Source: an uncultured bacterium (GTDB taxonomy: Bacteria > Patescibacteriota > Minisyncoccia > Phycocordibacterales > PALSA-1337). From it: a stretch of 35,487 bases of DNA. The stretch covers positions 1 to 35,487 of the forward strand of contig CAIQIZ010000014.1 in assembly GCA_903872035.1 (NCBI GenBank), given 5' to 3'. This document shows positions 6,789 through 16,258 of the stretch, piece after piece. The stretch's first letter is position 1. Every line of letters starts with the position of its first letter. Below the pieces are notes generated by a model. It did no database searches, was not told where the DNA came from, and saw nothing but the letters and a program-made list of their open reading frames with translations. Both the position numbers and the translations under genes were made by a program.

Positions 6789-7898
6789 CTATTCAAATGT
6801 TCGTTTGATAACTCTCCGTGGATCATTGACATTGAACCATTGCTCCCAATACTGTTTGGCTGTGCCGACTATCTCCGGTAACTTGTCTTTCAAAACGTAC
6901 CAGGTTCCCGGCGCATCTTTCAAGGACGATTCAACTTCCACCACTTCATATTTCCCCGGCGGGAGATTGTGTGTTGCCCACTTTCCGTCCACGACATACT
7001 TAACCGGTCTTTCACAGAACGTTTCCAGGAACATCCTTTTGCCGGTATTTTCCGCTGAGCATTGAACGATGGCAGGCTGTGCGACAGGTGCTTTAGCAAT
7101 GACGCATGGCCGGGGAGATTTTTTGACGATCTTCGCGGGCTTTCCATCTACTGGTTGCTCGGTCAGCCTTCTCACTGAATCAGCATCTAGCGGTATCTGT
7201 CGCTTCGGTACCGACGGAGATTTGCCCAAACTCATCAACAGTTCATGAAGGGATTTTTGCTCACGCCTATTTTTCGCAGCCATTACATTCATATCTCTCG
7301 GTAATGGTTCAGGCTTGATCTCCGCGACTTCAGATATTCCTATCGAAAGCAATGCTGACGGAACAACTGGAGAGGCTGATCGCTTTAGGCCGATCTCCGG
7401 GTGATAATATGACGGAAAAGCATCCGCCCCGTCGCGCGAAATGACGAACACTGGATGATTGGGACCTATTGCCCGTAGGACATCTTTGGTACATTGTTCG
7501 TACCCCAAGCGCTCCACCTCATCATCCCTGCCACGAAGTGCCCGCAAAGCCGCTTTGCCGGAGAGGAAGAGTGCGCTGACATTGCCGATGATCGAACCGA
7601 ACTCTTTCGGATCAACTTCTTCAGGTAATGCTAATGTGACATATTTTTCAACAATGCTCGACTTCGGCTGATGATGGTACAGACCAAGAGAACCGTTCAT
7701 CACGGCCACAAATGTTCCTCCAGACATCGTAGTGCCGACTTCGAACTGACTGCCTGGGATCGTCGCGATGACTTTGACCGTGGGAACGTGCCCATGATTC
7801 CTGTCAACTGAAACCAACAAGGCTAGCTTGTCAGCCAAGGCAAAGAAACGCCGCAATGGTGGTTGTGATGGTGGAGTTATTTCAAGTTTCTGTTTCAT
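6789..7898 (-). CDS. Hypothetical protein, 369 residues
   Basis: I do not recognise this protein. Residues 1-165 look like a compact globular domain (LADKLALLVSVDRNHG, GTTMSGGTFVAVMNGSLGLY, VTLALPEEVDPKEFGSIIGN). A charged Pro-rich middle follows (about 190-270). A second small domain (about 285-360) contains RPVKYVVDGKWATHNLPPGK and GTWYVLKDKLPEIVG. There is no signal peptide or membrane helix, so it is probably cytoplasmic. A good Shine-Dalgarno (AGAAAGG) precedes the ATG, unlike most neighbours, and strong terminators bracket it, so it is a single-gene unit and possibly a later arrival. Confidence 0.7.
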   Translation of the reverse strand: MKQKLEITPPSQPPLRRFFALADKLALLVSVDRNHGHVPTVKVIATIPGSQFEVGTTMSGGTFVAVMNGSLGLYHHQPKSSIVEKYVTLALPEEVDPKEFGSIIGNVSALFLSGKAALRALRGRDDEVERLGYEQCTKDVLRAIGPNHPVFVISRDGADAFPSYYHPEIGLKRSASPVVPSALLSIGISEVAEIKPEPLPRDMNVMAAKNRREQKSLHELLMSLGKSPSVPKRQIPLDADSVRRLTEQPVDGKPAKIVKKSPRPCVIAKAPVAQPAIVQCSAENTGKRMFLETFCERPVKYVVDGKWATHNLPPGKYEVVEVESSLKDAPGTWYVLKDKLPEIVGTAKQYWEQWFNVNDPRRVIKRTFE

Positions 7899-7958
7899 TA
7901 AGTTTTCCTTTCTAAAAGAACACTATCAGCCGAGACTACGCTGGTCAAATGCACAAAG

Positions 7959-7988
7959 AAAAATCCGCCCGAGTAAGGGCGGATTTTT
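7959..7988 (-). terminator. Terminator closing exported-protein operon B
   Basis: A perfect 12-bp stem AAAAATCCGCCC/GGGCGGATTTTT with loop GAGTAA, 35 bases past the stop of the last gene (8023). Confidence 0.92.
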
Positions 7989-8022
7989 CGAGCAGTGATG
8001 TGAATTAATCCTATTTGCTTTA

Positions 8023-9750
8023 TTACTGCGCCAATCCAGCGGTCTTGGCTCTTTGCACCGCTTGGGTGAAAAACTGCGAGAATGCCGGGAAATTTGACTT
8101 GTAACCGGCGTCGAGACAGCGACCTAAATATGCGAAGCCTCCTCCGTTCAAGTGCGTGAAACCGGGGACTATACTATTTCCGTCGATCTGGATGTTCTTG
8201 CTGGCCAATAATGACTGAAATGTGGAATTGAACCAATCATTAGCATTTACCCACTTCGAAAATGCTCCATCTCCTGCCTCATAGCAAGGAGTATTTGTAC
8301 AAGCTTGAGCTGTGTTTGCATCCTGTTCCGCTATGACCGCATTTTGATCGCGGACATTAACATTCGAACTGAAGCTAAAGTTTCCAGCGGCCTCCTCAAA
8401 GTTTGCCAGGCTGATGCCATGCACATAGAGCGTGGAATTTCCCATTAATTGGCTCAAGCGTTGAGGATCATTGGCATACAACGATTTTAGAGTCGTCGCG
8501 GCCATCTGGAGCGAGACTGGATTCTGACAGAGATTCGATTCTAGCAAAGTGTTAGCCGAACCGTATTCTTTGACTCCCAGGATATTTTGACCATCTATCC
8601 ACGGATTGATGTATGGATTGTTCCTGCCTGCTTCGCCAATAATGCAATCTGAAGTCGGCACGTTGGCACTGCCGCTACCCGGACAATACGGGTCCAAAAG
8701 TTCATAAGACGGCGGTATGGGATCTCCGCCATGCAAACATAACCACATCGGTTCCCCACCGCTCGGAGTTGGGTACGAGCCATTGTATAGCTTGGCGACA
8801 GCGGTGCCTTTGGGGCAATATCCGCCATTACCTGAAGCGAGCGTGTTCGGAGTGGGATACAGAGCATTGGCTACGAGTACGGCGCAGTCGCCGCGGGCTG
8901 TGCAACCTGTATAAGCAAGATATGGTGAAGTCGCTGTACCATCCCAACCGCCACCGGATCCACGGGTATGAGTAGTGAGCGGAACTGCTGGAGTGGCAAC
9001 ATGAATTACCGTAGTGCTCGCACCCGTATCGCAATTACCTTGATCGGCACAGCCTAGCTTACCCAAACCATATGTCGTGGTAGTACTGGCCGTGGCAGGT
9101 ATCGTCACTACATTACTGTTGGAGGCATAATAATCTGAATAAGCTGAATTACCACCAGAAGTCAGCTGGTTTATCTGTTGGCTGAGCAAATCGGAATTGT
9201 CCGGAGTGGGAGCAGGGGTCGGACTCGAGCCTCCAGACGCTATCGGCGTACATGTCCATCCTGACGGGCATACTGGAACGTTCGTTTGAACGATCGGTTT
9301 ACAAGTGTAACCTGAGGGACAAGCAGACGGAGTTGAACCGGGAGCCGGAGTCGATGAAGGAGATATGTTAGGAGTCGATACAGACGCTGTCGCCGCGCAT
9401 CCGTAGAGACTATTCATCTTAGCTCTGGTGTAATCGCCAAAATATCCATTACCTGAAGTCAAACCATTCGGTTCCAGAATGGTTGACGAGTATTTCTCTT
9501 GGAAAGTTGTAATGGCTTTGGCAACCGTGGAATTGTAGGAAGTAAGAGCCACTCCTGTGCTCCAGAGGCCTTCCGTGATGAGATCGTTCTTCAAGGCCGT
9601 GGCTTCAGCAGAAGCCAGGGTGGAGCCGACTTTGTGATTGGTATTGAATGTGTAGCAAGAGATAGAAGCTTGAGCTTGAGGTATACCGATAATTATGGCG
9701 GCAGTGATGAGGAGGAGAGCCAAAGCCGGGTAGCTGATAGAGTATTTCAT
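8023..9750 (-). CDS. Exported protein with N-terminal peptidoglycan-binding-like domain (paralog 1)
   Basis: 575 residues. A signal peptide (1-29, cut near AQASIS) is followed by a conserved domain of about 85 residues (CYTFNTNHKVGS... to MNSLYGC). Its FQEKY...NGLTSGNGYFG...TRAKMN pattern matches PG_binding_1-like domains, suggesting cell-wall attachment. Then come two CPSGxTC/PI repeats, a Pro/Ser/Thr linker, a long Cys-containing unknown region, and CLDAGYKSNFP near the C-terminus. That last motif is shared with the two paralogs. It is the last gene of operon B. DNA 9548-9678 is identical to 14605-14735. No catalytic motif is seen; an adhesin or wall role is inferred. Confidence 0.75.
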   Translation of the reverse strand: MKYSISYPALALLLITAAIIIGIPQAQASISCYTFNTNHKVGSTLASAEATALKNDLITEGLWSTGVALTSYNSTVAKAITTFQEKYSSTILEPNGLTSGNGYFGDYTRAKMNSLYGCAATASVSTPNISPSSTPAPGSTPSACPSGYTCKPIVQTNVPVCPSGWTCTPIASGGSSPTPAPTPDNSDLLSQQINQLTSGGNSAYSDYYASNSNVVTIPATASTTTTYGLGKLGCADQGNCDTGASTTVIHVATPAVPLTTHTRGSGGGWDGTATSPYLAYTGCTARGDCAVLVANALYPTPNTLASGNGGYCPKGTAVAKLYNGSYPTPSGGEPMWLCLHGGDPIPPSYELLDPYCPGSGSANVPTSDCIIGEAGRNNPYINPWIDGQNILGVKEYGSANTLLESNLCQNPVSLQMAATTLKSLYANDPQRLSQLMGNSTLYVHGISLANFEEAAGNFSFSSNVNVRDQNAVIAEQDANTAQACTNTPCYEAGDGAFSKWVNANDWFNSTFQSLLASKNIQIDGNSIVPGFTHLNGGGFAYLGRCLDAGYKSNFPAFSQFFTQAVQRAKTAGLAQ

Positions 9751-9776
9751 TCTGAAGTAATGTTAATAATAACAAA

Positions 9777-11462
9777 CTATAGCTTCACCGCCGCGATCTT
9801 GTCTCCCGGGAAGATAAACATGCTAGAAGTGTTGGAACACGGGACACCTGGGCATTTCGAACTGGTGACAGTCAGACCGGCATAACCATCAAGATCATAC
9901 GCCGGACCTAGAGTTGAGTCTCCCAAATAAGGAATCCCGTCACCGGCTTGCGACTGGATAGCGGTGATCTCGTCTACGACAGCCGGACGATAACCGAGGG
10001 AGAGAAGTCTGAAAATTGCTTCTCCGGCCGTTATGCCGGACGTGCTGATATTATTAAATTTTATGATACTAACAGTGACTGGTTGAGGACCTACAGATTT
10101 ATTAACAACATGGTTGTTGCCACAGTAGTAAACGCATTTGCCATAAGGAGCGGTCACATTATAGGTTGCAGAGATAGTGTAATCCGACGCTGACATGGTT
10201 GGACCGATCGGTATTATGATAGCCTGCGTTTTTGGAGTGTTCAATGCAATGATCTTTGTCTTATCGAATCCTGCCGGAACGTTGGAAACATAGCCAGCGT
10301 CAAGACACAAATCGTAAACTTCCGGATTGAATGGCGCACTCAAACTGGCGGTTTGAGGCCAAAATGGTCCAACTCCGTAAAAATCCGAATACTCCACGTT
10401 TGCTTCGGCCGCTTTGAGGTGTAATGTAGAAGGGTTAACTACCGATGACAATCCTCCTTGATACATACCGGCTTGAGCCTGGGCGGTCTCGAAGCTGATC
10501 TCATTATTACAAGAATTGCCTACTATGGTCGCGACTAATTTTGCGACAGTCGTCTGATTTTGCGCGCTAGGCTTTATGCACCCGACATTCTTGCACGGGA
10601 ATCCATAATACTGTCCAGCCGGATTCAACACCCATGTATCCGGATTGAACGTCGTGTTAGCTCCTGGAGCGTTCCGATTCAATGTTGTACTGGCGACGAT
10701 ATTGCCGGAAGCATCGGTACCGGCCCCATATAGAGAAGAAGGTGAGGCCGATTCATTGGGATTCTGATAAACAATGGGTCCCGTATTCACATCCGGTATT
10801 GCCACGGACGTACTGGCGGCGTTGTTGCATATGCCGGAACTGCAAAGATAATCGGAATAGGCCGAGCTTCCGCCCGATGAAAGTTGACCTATCTGCTGGT
10901 TAAGCTGGCTCGAATTATCAGAAGTTGGCGTTGGAGTCGGAGTCGGATTAGCAGTCGCCAAGGTACATGTATAGCCTGTCGGACAGACAAAAGCGTTCGT
11001 TTGAGCGATCGGAGTACAAATCATTCCTGTTGGGCATTGAACGGCACTGGCAGTCGCGCCCGTACCACTTCCACTTGCTGAACCCGAGCTAGCAGTCGTT
11101 GCCGCACATCCATAGAGACTATTCATCTTGGCCCTGGTAGAAGCGCCGAAAAATCCGTTTCCTGCCGTCATTCCGTTAGGCGCCAGTATATCTGAGGAAT
11201 ACTTTTCCTGAAAAGTTGTAACCGCTTTGGCAACCGTAGCATTATAGGAAGTAAGGGCCACGCCAGTGCTCCAGAGACCTTCATTGACTAGGTCGCTCTT
11301 CAAAGCGGCGGCTTCGGCTGAAGTCAGAGATGAACCCACTTTGTGATTCGTGTTGAAAGTATAGCAAGAAGAAGTTGATGCCTGGACTGCTGGGATACCA
11401 GAAACCAAAGCGGGAGCGACTAAAAGAAGCGCCAGGGTTACGTAGGTTATGATTTGTTTCAT
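9777..11462 (-). CDS. Exported protein with N-terminal peptidoglycan-binding-like domain (paralog 2)
   Basis: 561 residues with a signal peptide (1-29) and the same 85-residue N-terminal domain (CYTFNTNHKVGSSLTSAEAA... NSLYGC). CPTGMICTPI and CPTGYTC repeats and a PTPTPTSD linker follow. The C-terminal half differs from the paralogs but retains CLDAGYVSNVP. It ends with a beta-rich region (YDLDGYAGLTVTSSKCPG). The spacing of 26 bases to the next gene fits one operon. Surface location is inferred from the signal peptide and wall-type domain. Confidence 0.75.
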   Translation of the reverse strand: MKQIITYVTLALLLVAPALVSGIPAVQASTSSCYTFNTNHKVGSSLTSAEAAALKSDLVNEGLWSTGVALTSYNATVAKAVTTFQEKYSSDILAPNGMTAGNGFFGASTRAKMNSLYGCAATTASSGSASGSGTGATASAVQCPTGMICTPIAQTNAFVCPTGYTCTLATANPTPTPTPTSDNSSQLNQQIGQLSSGGSSAYSDYLCSSGICNNAASTSVAIPDVNTGPIVYQNPNESASPSSLYGAGTDASGNIVASTTLNRNAPGANTTFNPDTWVLNPAGQYYGFPCKNVGCIKPSAQNQTTVAKLVATIVGNSCNNEISFETAQAQAGMYQGGLSSVVNPSTLHLKAAEANVEYSDFYGVGPFWPQTASLSAPFNPEVYDLCLDAGYVSNVPAGFDKTKIIALNTPKTQAIIIPIGPTMSASDYTISATYNVTAPYGKCVYYCGNNHVVNKSVGPQPVTVSIIKFNNISTSGITAGEAIFRLLSLGYRPAVVDEITAIQSQAGDGIPYLGDSTLGPAYDLDGYAGLTVTSSKCPGVPCSNTSSMFIFPGDKIAAVKL

Positions 11463-11494
11463 ATTAACAGAAATTTACTAATAATCTGGCCGAA

Positions 11495-12325
11495 TTAGTT
11501 TTTCTCACAATACGTAAGCGCGACCCACGGCGGCATGATGGAAAATGCGTTGTTTGTGCCAAGAAAAGATGAACTATACGTATGATTTGATTCGCTTGTT
11601 ACTGTATGCCCTGGATTTTGATCAGCCTCATTATCATGTTCGTTGCCGCCAATAGGAAGGGTGATGCTCGTACTAAATGATGGCAATTCATTCACATTTA
11701 ACTTATGAGAATCTGTACCCCCAGTTTTTCCTGCCGGATATGTAGTCTGATTTCCAGTAGACCCGATGATAAAACGACCTTGGGCAGGTGCATAATCACT
11801 CCAACCACCAGGAATTGAAGCACATGAAGCCACATCAAAAGCCATGACTGCCCCCGATGGAACAGAGGTTCCATTTGTACCATTTGATCCGTCTGATCCG
11901 CTTGTTCCACTTGAACCCGGCAGAGCAGCACATTCCGGCGCACCGGTTGAATCAATCCCTTGGAGATAATTACCGCTTCCGCATTCTAAGCTCTTGGTAG
12001 TCCATCCCGCCGTGCCACTATCATCAGTAGAGTAGAGAACTGAACCAATAGGAACGCTTCCATGCGTTAAGGTAGGATTGAACATCAAATTTTGCAATGT
12101 TAGAAACCCGTTGATGGTTAAAGCACCTGTCTTCGTTTGAAGATAATTATCCAACGTCCCTACAGCACCTCCTCCTCCAACATTGATCGGCGCTGGCACG
12201 TTACATCCGGTTGGACCACAACTTGGCGGTGTCCAAGAATCAGCGAGTGCCGCCAGAGCGAAGGCACCAATGGCCAAACCAGTTACAGCAGCGATACGAT
12301 ACATCATTGATGATTTGATTTTCAT
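11495..12325 (-). CDS. Exported protein with collagen-like linker and phage tail collar-like C-terminus
   Basis: 276 residues. A signal peptide (1-29, MKIKSSMMYRIAAVTGLAIGAFALAALA) is followed by the Parcubacteria-style segment W(T)PP...GCNVPAPINVGG and a beta-rich stalk. A Gly-Ser-Thr linker (GSSGTSGSDGSNGTNG) joins a C-terminal domain with SGAVMAFDVASCASIPGGW, GRFIIG and MPPWVALTYCEK. This matches the tail-collar fold of phage fibres, so an adhesin-like tip is likely. Its N-terminus is a paralog of the 16259-16597 protein, part of the operon duplication. Confidence 0.78.
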   Translation of the reverse strand: MKIKSSMMYRIAAVTGLAIGAFALAALADSWTPPSCGPTGCNVPAPINVGGGGAVGTLDNYLQTKTGALTINGFLTLQNLMFNPTLTHGSVPIGSVLYSTDDSGTAGWTTKSLECGSGNYLQGIDSTGAPECAALPGSSGTSGSDGSNGTNGTSVPSGAVMAFDVASCASIPGGWSDYAPAQGRFIIGSTGNQTTYPAGKTGGTDSHKLNVNELPSFSTSITLPIGGNEHDNEADQNPGHTVTSESNHTYSSSFLGTNNAFSIMPPWVALTYCEKN

Positions 12326-12390
12326 GTTAATGAATTGAATGATAAATGGTTATTTGTTTGATAATGATATTGTTTATGAACCTACTTGGC

Positions 12391-12738
12391 CTACTTGGCT
12401 TTCAATTGGCTGACTGCTTGGGTATAAGCTTGCTTCCTCTCCGTGGCAGTCATCGGCTTCATTTTTGATAATTGTTTAATGGCGGCTTTATACTGCGCAG
12501 GTGTCGCAGGTTGAGTCGGCTTGAGCTGTGATAATGCCAGCAAATATTGTCGCTGTTGATCGGTTTGAACGACTGGAATTGACGGTGTGACAACGGTTGG
12601 GTTCTTACAAAAGAACAGATAATAAACCAAAAATGCCGCGCACAGAATAATAACAATGACCAAAGCGATCATTTTGGGATGATGCTCTTTTGGAGGCACT
12701 TTGAAAATCTCGCCAAATTGAGAATCGGTGACATTCAT
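12391..12738 (-). CDS. Single-pass membrane protein, head gene of operon B
   Basis: 115 residues. A cytoplasmic leader (FGEIFKVPPKEHHPKM) precedes one transmembrane helix (about 23-46, IALVIVIILCAAFLVYYLFF) and a Gln/Lys/Pro-rich tail. The first 45 residues are nearly identical to the 16637-17014 protein, and the promoter is conserved too. The paired genes head two duplicated operons of exported proteins, so they may serve the same assembly or anchoring role. No known family is recognised. Confidence 0.7.
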   Translation of the reverse strand: MNVTDSQFGEIFKVPPKEHHPKMIALVIVIILCAAFLVYYLFFCKNPTVVTPSIPVVQTDQQRQYLLALSQLKPTQPATPAQYKAAIKQLSKMKPMTATERKQAYTQAVSQLKAK

Positions 12739-12744
12739 GTCCAG

Positions 12745-12753
12745 ATTATCCCA
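12745..12753 (-). promoter_or_regulatory. Extended -10 promoter of operon B
   Basis: On the minus strand TGGGATAAT (extended -10) ends 6 bases before the ATG, predicting a leaderless or near-leaderless start. The block GTGGGATAATCT recurs with the same spacing at operon A (17021-17029). Confidence 0.6.
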
Positions 12754-12807
12754 CGTCTAGGCAGGTGGCCACAATAGCAAATTGGGGACAACGAACCTTA
12801 TGGCCTA

Positions 12808-12838
12808 AGAAAACTCCGCCTACTAGACGGAGTTTTCC
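12808..12838 (-). terminator. Terminator closing exported-protein operon A
   Basis: Stem AAAACTCCG/CGGAGTTTT around a 9-base loop, 23 bases past the stop of the gene at 12861. It separates the two duplicated operons. Confidence 0.85.
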
Positions 12839-12860
12839 ACAATGAGAATCGAAATGTGCC

Positions 12861-14807
12861 CTATATCGTTGGCGCCGGGGCTATCACACCTCCTGTTCCG
12901 ATATATTCACCAAAAGTAAAGATGTGCTTCGGAGGGCTTACGTGGCTATTTACATATGCCGTGTAGTTAGTGATGTATGTTGGGTAATTTGAGACGAATC
13001 CGGCATCCAGACATCGGGCGAAAGTCGGAGGGTAATAGCTAAAGAGAGGATAGTCAGGGTTTATGTTCTGTTTGACGAAGATCCTTTTGGCTAGAGCGCC
13101 GGTGTCATAACTGTTCGGAATCGCGTATTTGGTTGAATCACTTACCAGGTAGCTTGAATTAATGCCTAATTGCTGCAATGTTCGATTTAGGACGATGGCG
13201 AATCCATTCGAGACAGGGCGATGACAATAACTATCGGGATTCGGAAACCTACTTGCTCCTTCCCCATTTGTTCTTGCTGATGCCCATTCTTGATCAGAAT
13301 TTGACTGATAATTGATCGTCGTGCTTGGAGGATAGAACAGGGCGTTAAGATCATTTCCAACATTTTGATATTGGACGCCTGATGTATTCACGTCACTCGC
13401 ATCGATCTTGGCAATAACTGCGGCAGTAGAAGCGGCAGTCGGAGTCGGAATAGTCGGTAATGTATATGTCATCGACGAATATGGGGTGATGGTCGGCGCC
13501 GGGGCTACTACCCCGCCAACACCAATAGTTTCACCGAAAGTGAAGATATGCTTCGGAGGACTGACATGGCTATTTACATAAGCCGTGTAGTTAGCGATGT
13601 AGGTCGGGTAATTGGAGACGAATCCCGCATCAAGACAACGGGCAAAGGTCGGGGGGTAATAGCTAAAGACAGGATAGTCCGGATTGATATTCTGTTTGAC
13701 GAAGATCCTCTTGGCAAGCGCGCCTGTATCAGGGCCGGGAATGACGTATCTGGTCGAATCGTTTACTAGGTAGCTAGCGTCGATTCCTAGCTTACTAAAT
13801 GAATTATACAAGGCTATGGCAAAATCATTTGGAATGGCCCGATGACAATAAGTGCTCGGTACAGGGAATCCTTCTCCTTTCGTCACATTCACCCAGTCTG
13901 GATCAGAATATGATGACGCAAAGTTTGCCATTGAATTTGAATTTTGGATTGCCCCGCTTGGAGGATAAAACAACAAATTTAGGTCCTTCGCTATATTTTG
14001 ATACTGAACAGCTGGCGTATTAACATCGCTAGCATCGATCTGGGCGATGATAGCAGCAGTTTGAGCAGCTGTTGGGACAGGAGCGGCCGACGGAGTCGTT
14101 GGGGTGGTCGCCACAGTCGTGTTAACCGTCGCTGGAGGCGTCGGTGTAGGTGTAGAAATTGGGCTAGGGCTAGCACCGCTCGTCGTACAATCGGCTGTTC
14201 CGAGGTAATCCGAATAAGCCGAGCTGCCACAATTGAGTTGACTGGCTGTCTGACTTAACAAAGCGGAATTGTCAGGTGTAGCGGTTGGGGTTGGACTCGG
14301 AGTAGGAGTGGCGGTCGCTAAAGTACATGTATACCCTGTCGGGCAGACAAAAGTAGTCACTTGGGATTTTGGAGTACAGGTATATCCTGTTGGACATTGG
14401 GTAGATCCGGTAGTAGCTCCGGACGCAGTTGTGCCAGTCGAAGCGGTCGCCGTACATCCATAGAGACTGTTCATTTTAGTTCTGGTAGAAACGCCGAAAT
14501 AGCCGTTGCCTGAAGTCATACCGTTCGGCTCTAGGATAGTTGAAGCATACTTCTCTTGGAATGTTGTGATCGCTTTAGCAACCGTTGCGTTGTAAGACGT
14601 AAGCGCCACTCCTGTGCTCCAGAGGCCTTCCGTGATGAGATCGTTCTTCAAGGCCGTGGCTTCAGCAGAAGCCAGGGTGGAGCCGACTTTGTGATTGGTA
14701 TTGAATGTGTAGCAAGAGATAGAAGCTTGAGCTTGTGATATGCCAGTAACCATGGCAGGTGTGATGACTAGAAGAGTTAGAGCTACATAGGTTATGGCAT
14801 TTTTCAT
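12861..14807 (-). CDS. Exported protein with peptidoglycan-binding-like domain and duplicated C-terminal module (paralog 3)
   Basis: 648 residues. The signal peptide and wall-type domain (CYTFNTNHKVGS... NSLYGC) are nearly identical to paralog 1. CPTGYTC repeats and a Pro/Thr linker follow. Then come two copies of a module of about 200 residues, each running from IDASDVNT through YCHRxxxNxFAI, TGALAKRIFVKQNINPDYP and RCLDAGFVSNYPTY to APAPTI. The DNA period is 624 bases (GGCGCC at 12871 and 13495). The duplication is in frame and still similar, hence fairly recent. It is the last gene of operon A. The module's function is unknown; its CLDAG motif appears once in each paralog. Confidence 0.78.
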   Translation of the reverse strand: MKNAITYVALTLLVITPAMVTGISQAQASISCYTFNTNHKVGSTLASAEATALKNDLITEGLWSTGVALTSYNATVAKAITTFQEKYASTILEPNGMTSGNGYFGVSTRTKMNSLYGCTATASTGTTASGATTGSTQCPTGYTCTPKSQVTTFVCPTGYTCTLATATPTPSPTPTATPDNSALLSQTASQLNCGSSAYSDYLGTADCTTSGASPSPISTPTPTPPATVNTTVATTPTTPSAAPVPTAAQTAAIIAQIDASDVNTPAVQYQNIAKDLNLLFYPPSGAIQNSNSMANFASSYSDPDWVNVTKGEGFPVPSTYCHRAIPNDFAIALYNSFSKLGIDASYLVNDSTRYVIPGPDTGALAKRIFVKQNINPDYPVFSYYPPTFARCLDAGFVSNYPTYIANYTAYVNSHVSPPKHIFTFGETIGVGGVVAPAPTITPYSSMTYTLPTIPTPTAASTAAVIAKIDASDVNTSGVQYQNVGNDLNALFYPPSTTINYQSNSDQEWASARTNGEGASRFPNPDSYCHRPVSNGFAIVLNRTLQQLGINSSYLVSDSTKYAIPNSYDTGALAKRIFVKQNINPDYPLFSYYPPTFARCLDAGFVSNYPTYITNYTAYVNSHVSPPKHIFTFGEYIGTGGVIAPAPTI

Positions 14808-14859
14808 AATGATTGATGAGTAAATTAATAATGATTAATTGAATTACTTTTTTAAAAGC

Positions 14860-16209
14860 TTATGGCACATATTGACACCCATTAGCCAGTGTACACGACC
14901 TAAGCGCTTTAACCGACCCGTCCGCTAATTTGATGCGTACTTTTGTGGCATTGGCATCTCCAGGATCAACTAAAGCAACGTGGAATATATTGGTACCATA
15001 TGCAGTGCCATTCTTGGCGATGCGTAATTTGGAAGGTGTCGCTGGTGGAGTGACTACGCTTTCTATAGCGATGTGTTGAATATTGGGACTAGTTGGTGTT
15101 CCTTGGTTAACTCGTAAACCAATGTCGATAAAATTATTTGAGGTTGGTGGAGCCAAGCTGAGGTCGGCTATTACAGTTTTGTCGCTACTCATCGTTATTG
15201 TGCAACTTGTACCGGATGTGCCGGATGTGGTATCGCATCCTGACCATGAATTAAAGACTGATCCAGAATCAGGAGAAGCTGACAATGTTATATTTGTATT
15301 TGCGTTTATTCCAGATTGAGAACACGTCGACCCACAACTAATGGTAGTATTCGAACCAGTAACGGTCCCGCTACCGCTTCCTGTTTTGTTGACTGTAAGT
15401 CTATAGCTTGAAGATTGAACGGAGTTCAAAGTAAATGTGGCCGTAACCGGTCTATTCGAATTCATGGTTACATTACAGGTGTCATTTTGAATGACCGGTA
15501 CGCCTGGAGGAAAATCTCCGGTCGAGACAGAATCACATCCCTGCCAACCGGTACTTAACAGGCCGGTTGATAAAAAAGACGAGCCGCTTGCGGGAGATGC
15601 TCTTAATTGAATAGTTGTGCCTTCTGGTATATTTGTTTGCGAAGTTACAGGACAAGTCGGGTCACAGCTAAGGGTAGAATTCTGGGTTCCCGTGATCGTA
15701 CCTGAACCGGTGCCAGCTTTGGAAGCAGTCAGAGAGTAGTATTTTGGCGAGACAACGGTGTAAGGTAAACTCATATTCGAACAATAGCCACCAGGGTAGA
15801 TATTCCCTGTATGCGCAGTAATGCCGACATTATGCCCTCCCTCATCTGACGCAGCTGTGAAGTATTTCGAACCGCCACTGGAACCAGAGCCATTGCCAGA
15901 AACAAAACCAGTGTTAAAAACATCAATCAATGTTGGGTTTACTACTGTGCCAGCTGCCACGCCAAAAGCAAAAGAATATTTAAAAGGCGTACCATCCCAG
16001 GTCACGGTTCCAGTAACCAGTATCTGCTCTCCAGGGGAGAAAGTGGTTTTGTTTATGGTTGCCGTCCAAGTTGCACCTCCCGAGATACCATAGTAACCCA
16101 TTTGGTTGTATGTGCAGTGTGCAGAAGCAGAAGTCTGAGCAAACGCGAATTTTGTGCCAACGACAAATAAGCAAATGGCGATCGTTACAATCGTTGCACC
16201 GAATTTCAT
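14860..16209 (-). CDS. Exported protein with two divergent InlB B-repeat-type domains
   Basis: About 449 residues from the ATG of MKFGATIVTIAICLF, chosen because it places the signal peptide at the N-terminus (cut after KFAFA); an in-frame ATG at 16248 adds 13 polar residues. The N-terminal region is beta-rich with HCTYNQMGYYG. Two B-repeat domains follow: LTASKAGTGSGTITG...CDPTCP...FSTGW-like, and LTVNKTGSGSGTVTG...CGSTCS...FNSWSGCDT...SCTITMSSDK. The C-terminus is another small beta domain. Such repeats occur in surface adhesins. It lies in operon A and has no equivalent in operon B. Confidence 0.78.
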   Translation of the reverse strand: MKFGATIVTIAICLFVVGTKFAFAQTSASAHCTYNQMGYYGISGGATWTATINKTTFSPGEQILVTGTVTWDGTPFKYSFAFGVAAGTVVNPTLIDVFNTGFVSGNGSGSSGGSKYFTAASDEGGHNVGITAHTGNIYPGGYCSNMSLPYTVVSPKYYSLTASKAGTGSGTITGTQNSTLSCDPTCPVTSQTNIPEGTTIQLRASPASGSSFLSTGLLSTGWQGCDSVSTGDFPPGVPVIQNDTCNVTMNSNRPVTATFTLNSVQSSSYRLTVNKTGSGSGTVTGSNTTISCGSTCSQSGINANTNITLSASPDSGSVFNSWSGCDTTSGTSGTSCTITMSSDKTVIADLSLAPPTSNNFIDIGLRVNQGTPTSPNIQHIAIESVVTPPATPSKLRIAKNGTAYGTNIFHVALVDPGDANATKVRIKLADGSVKALRSCTLANGCQYVP

Positions 16210-16258
16210 GCTTGCTGATGAGTTATTTATTTCACGACGAAATAACATATGTTTCTGA

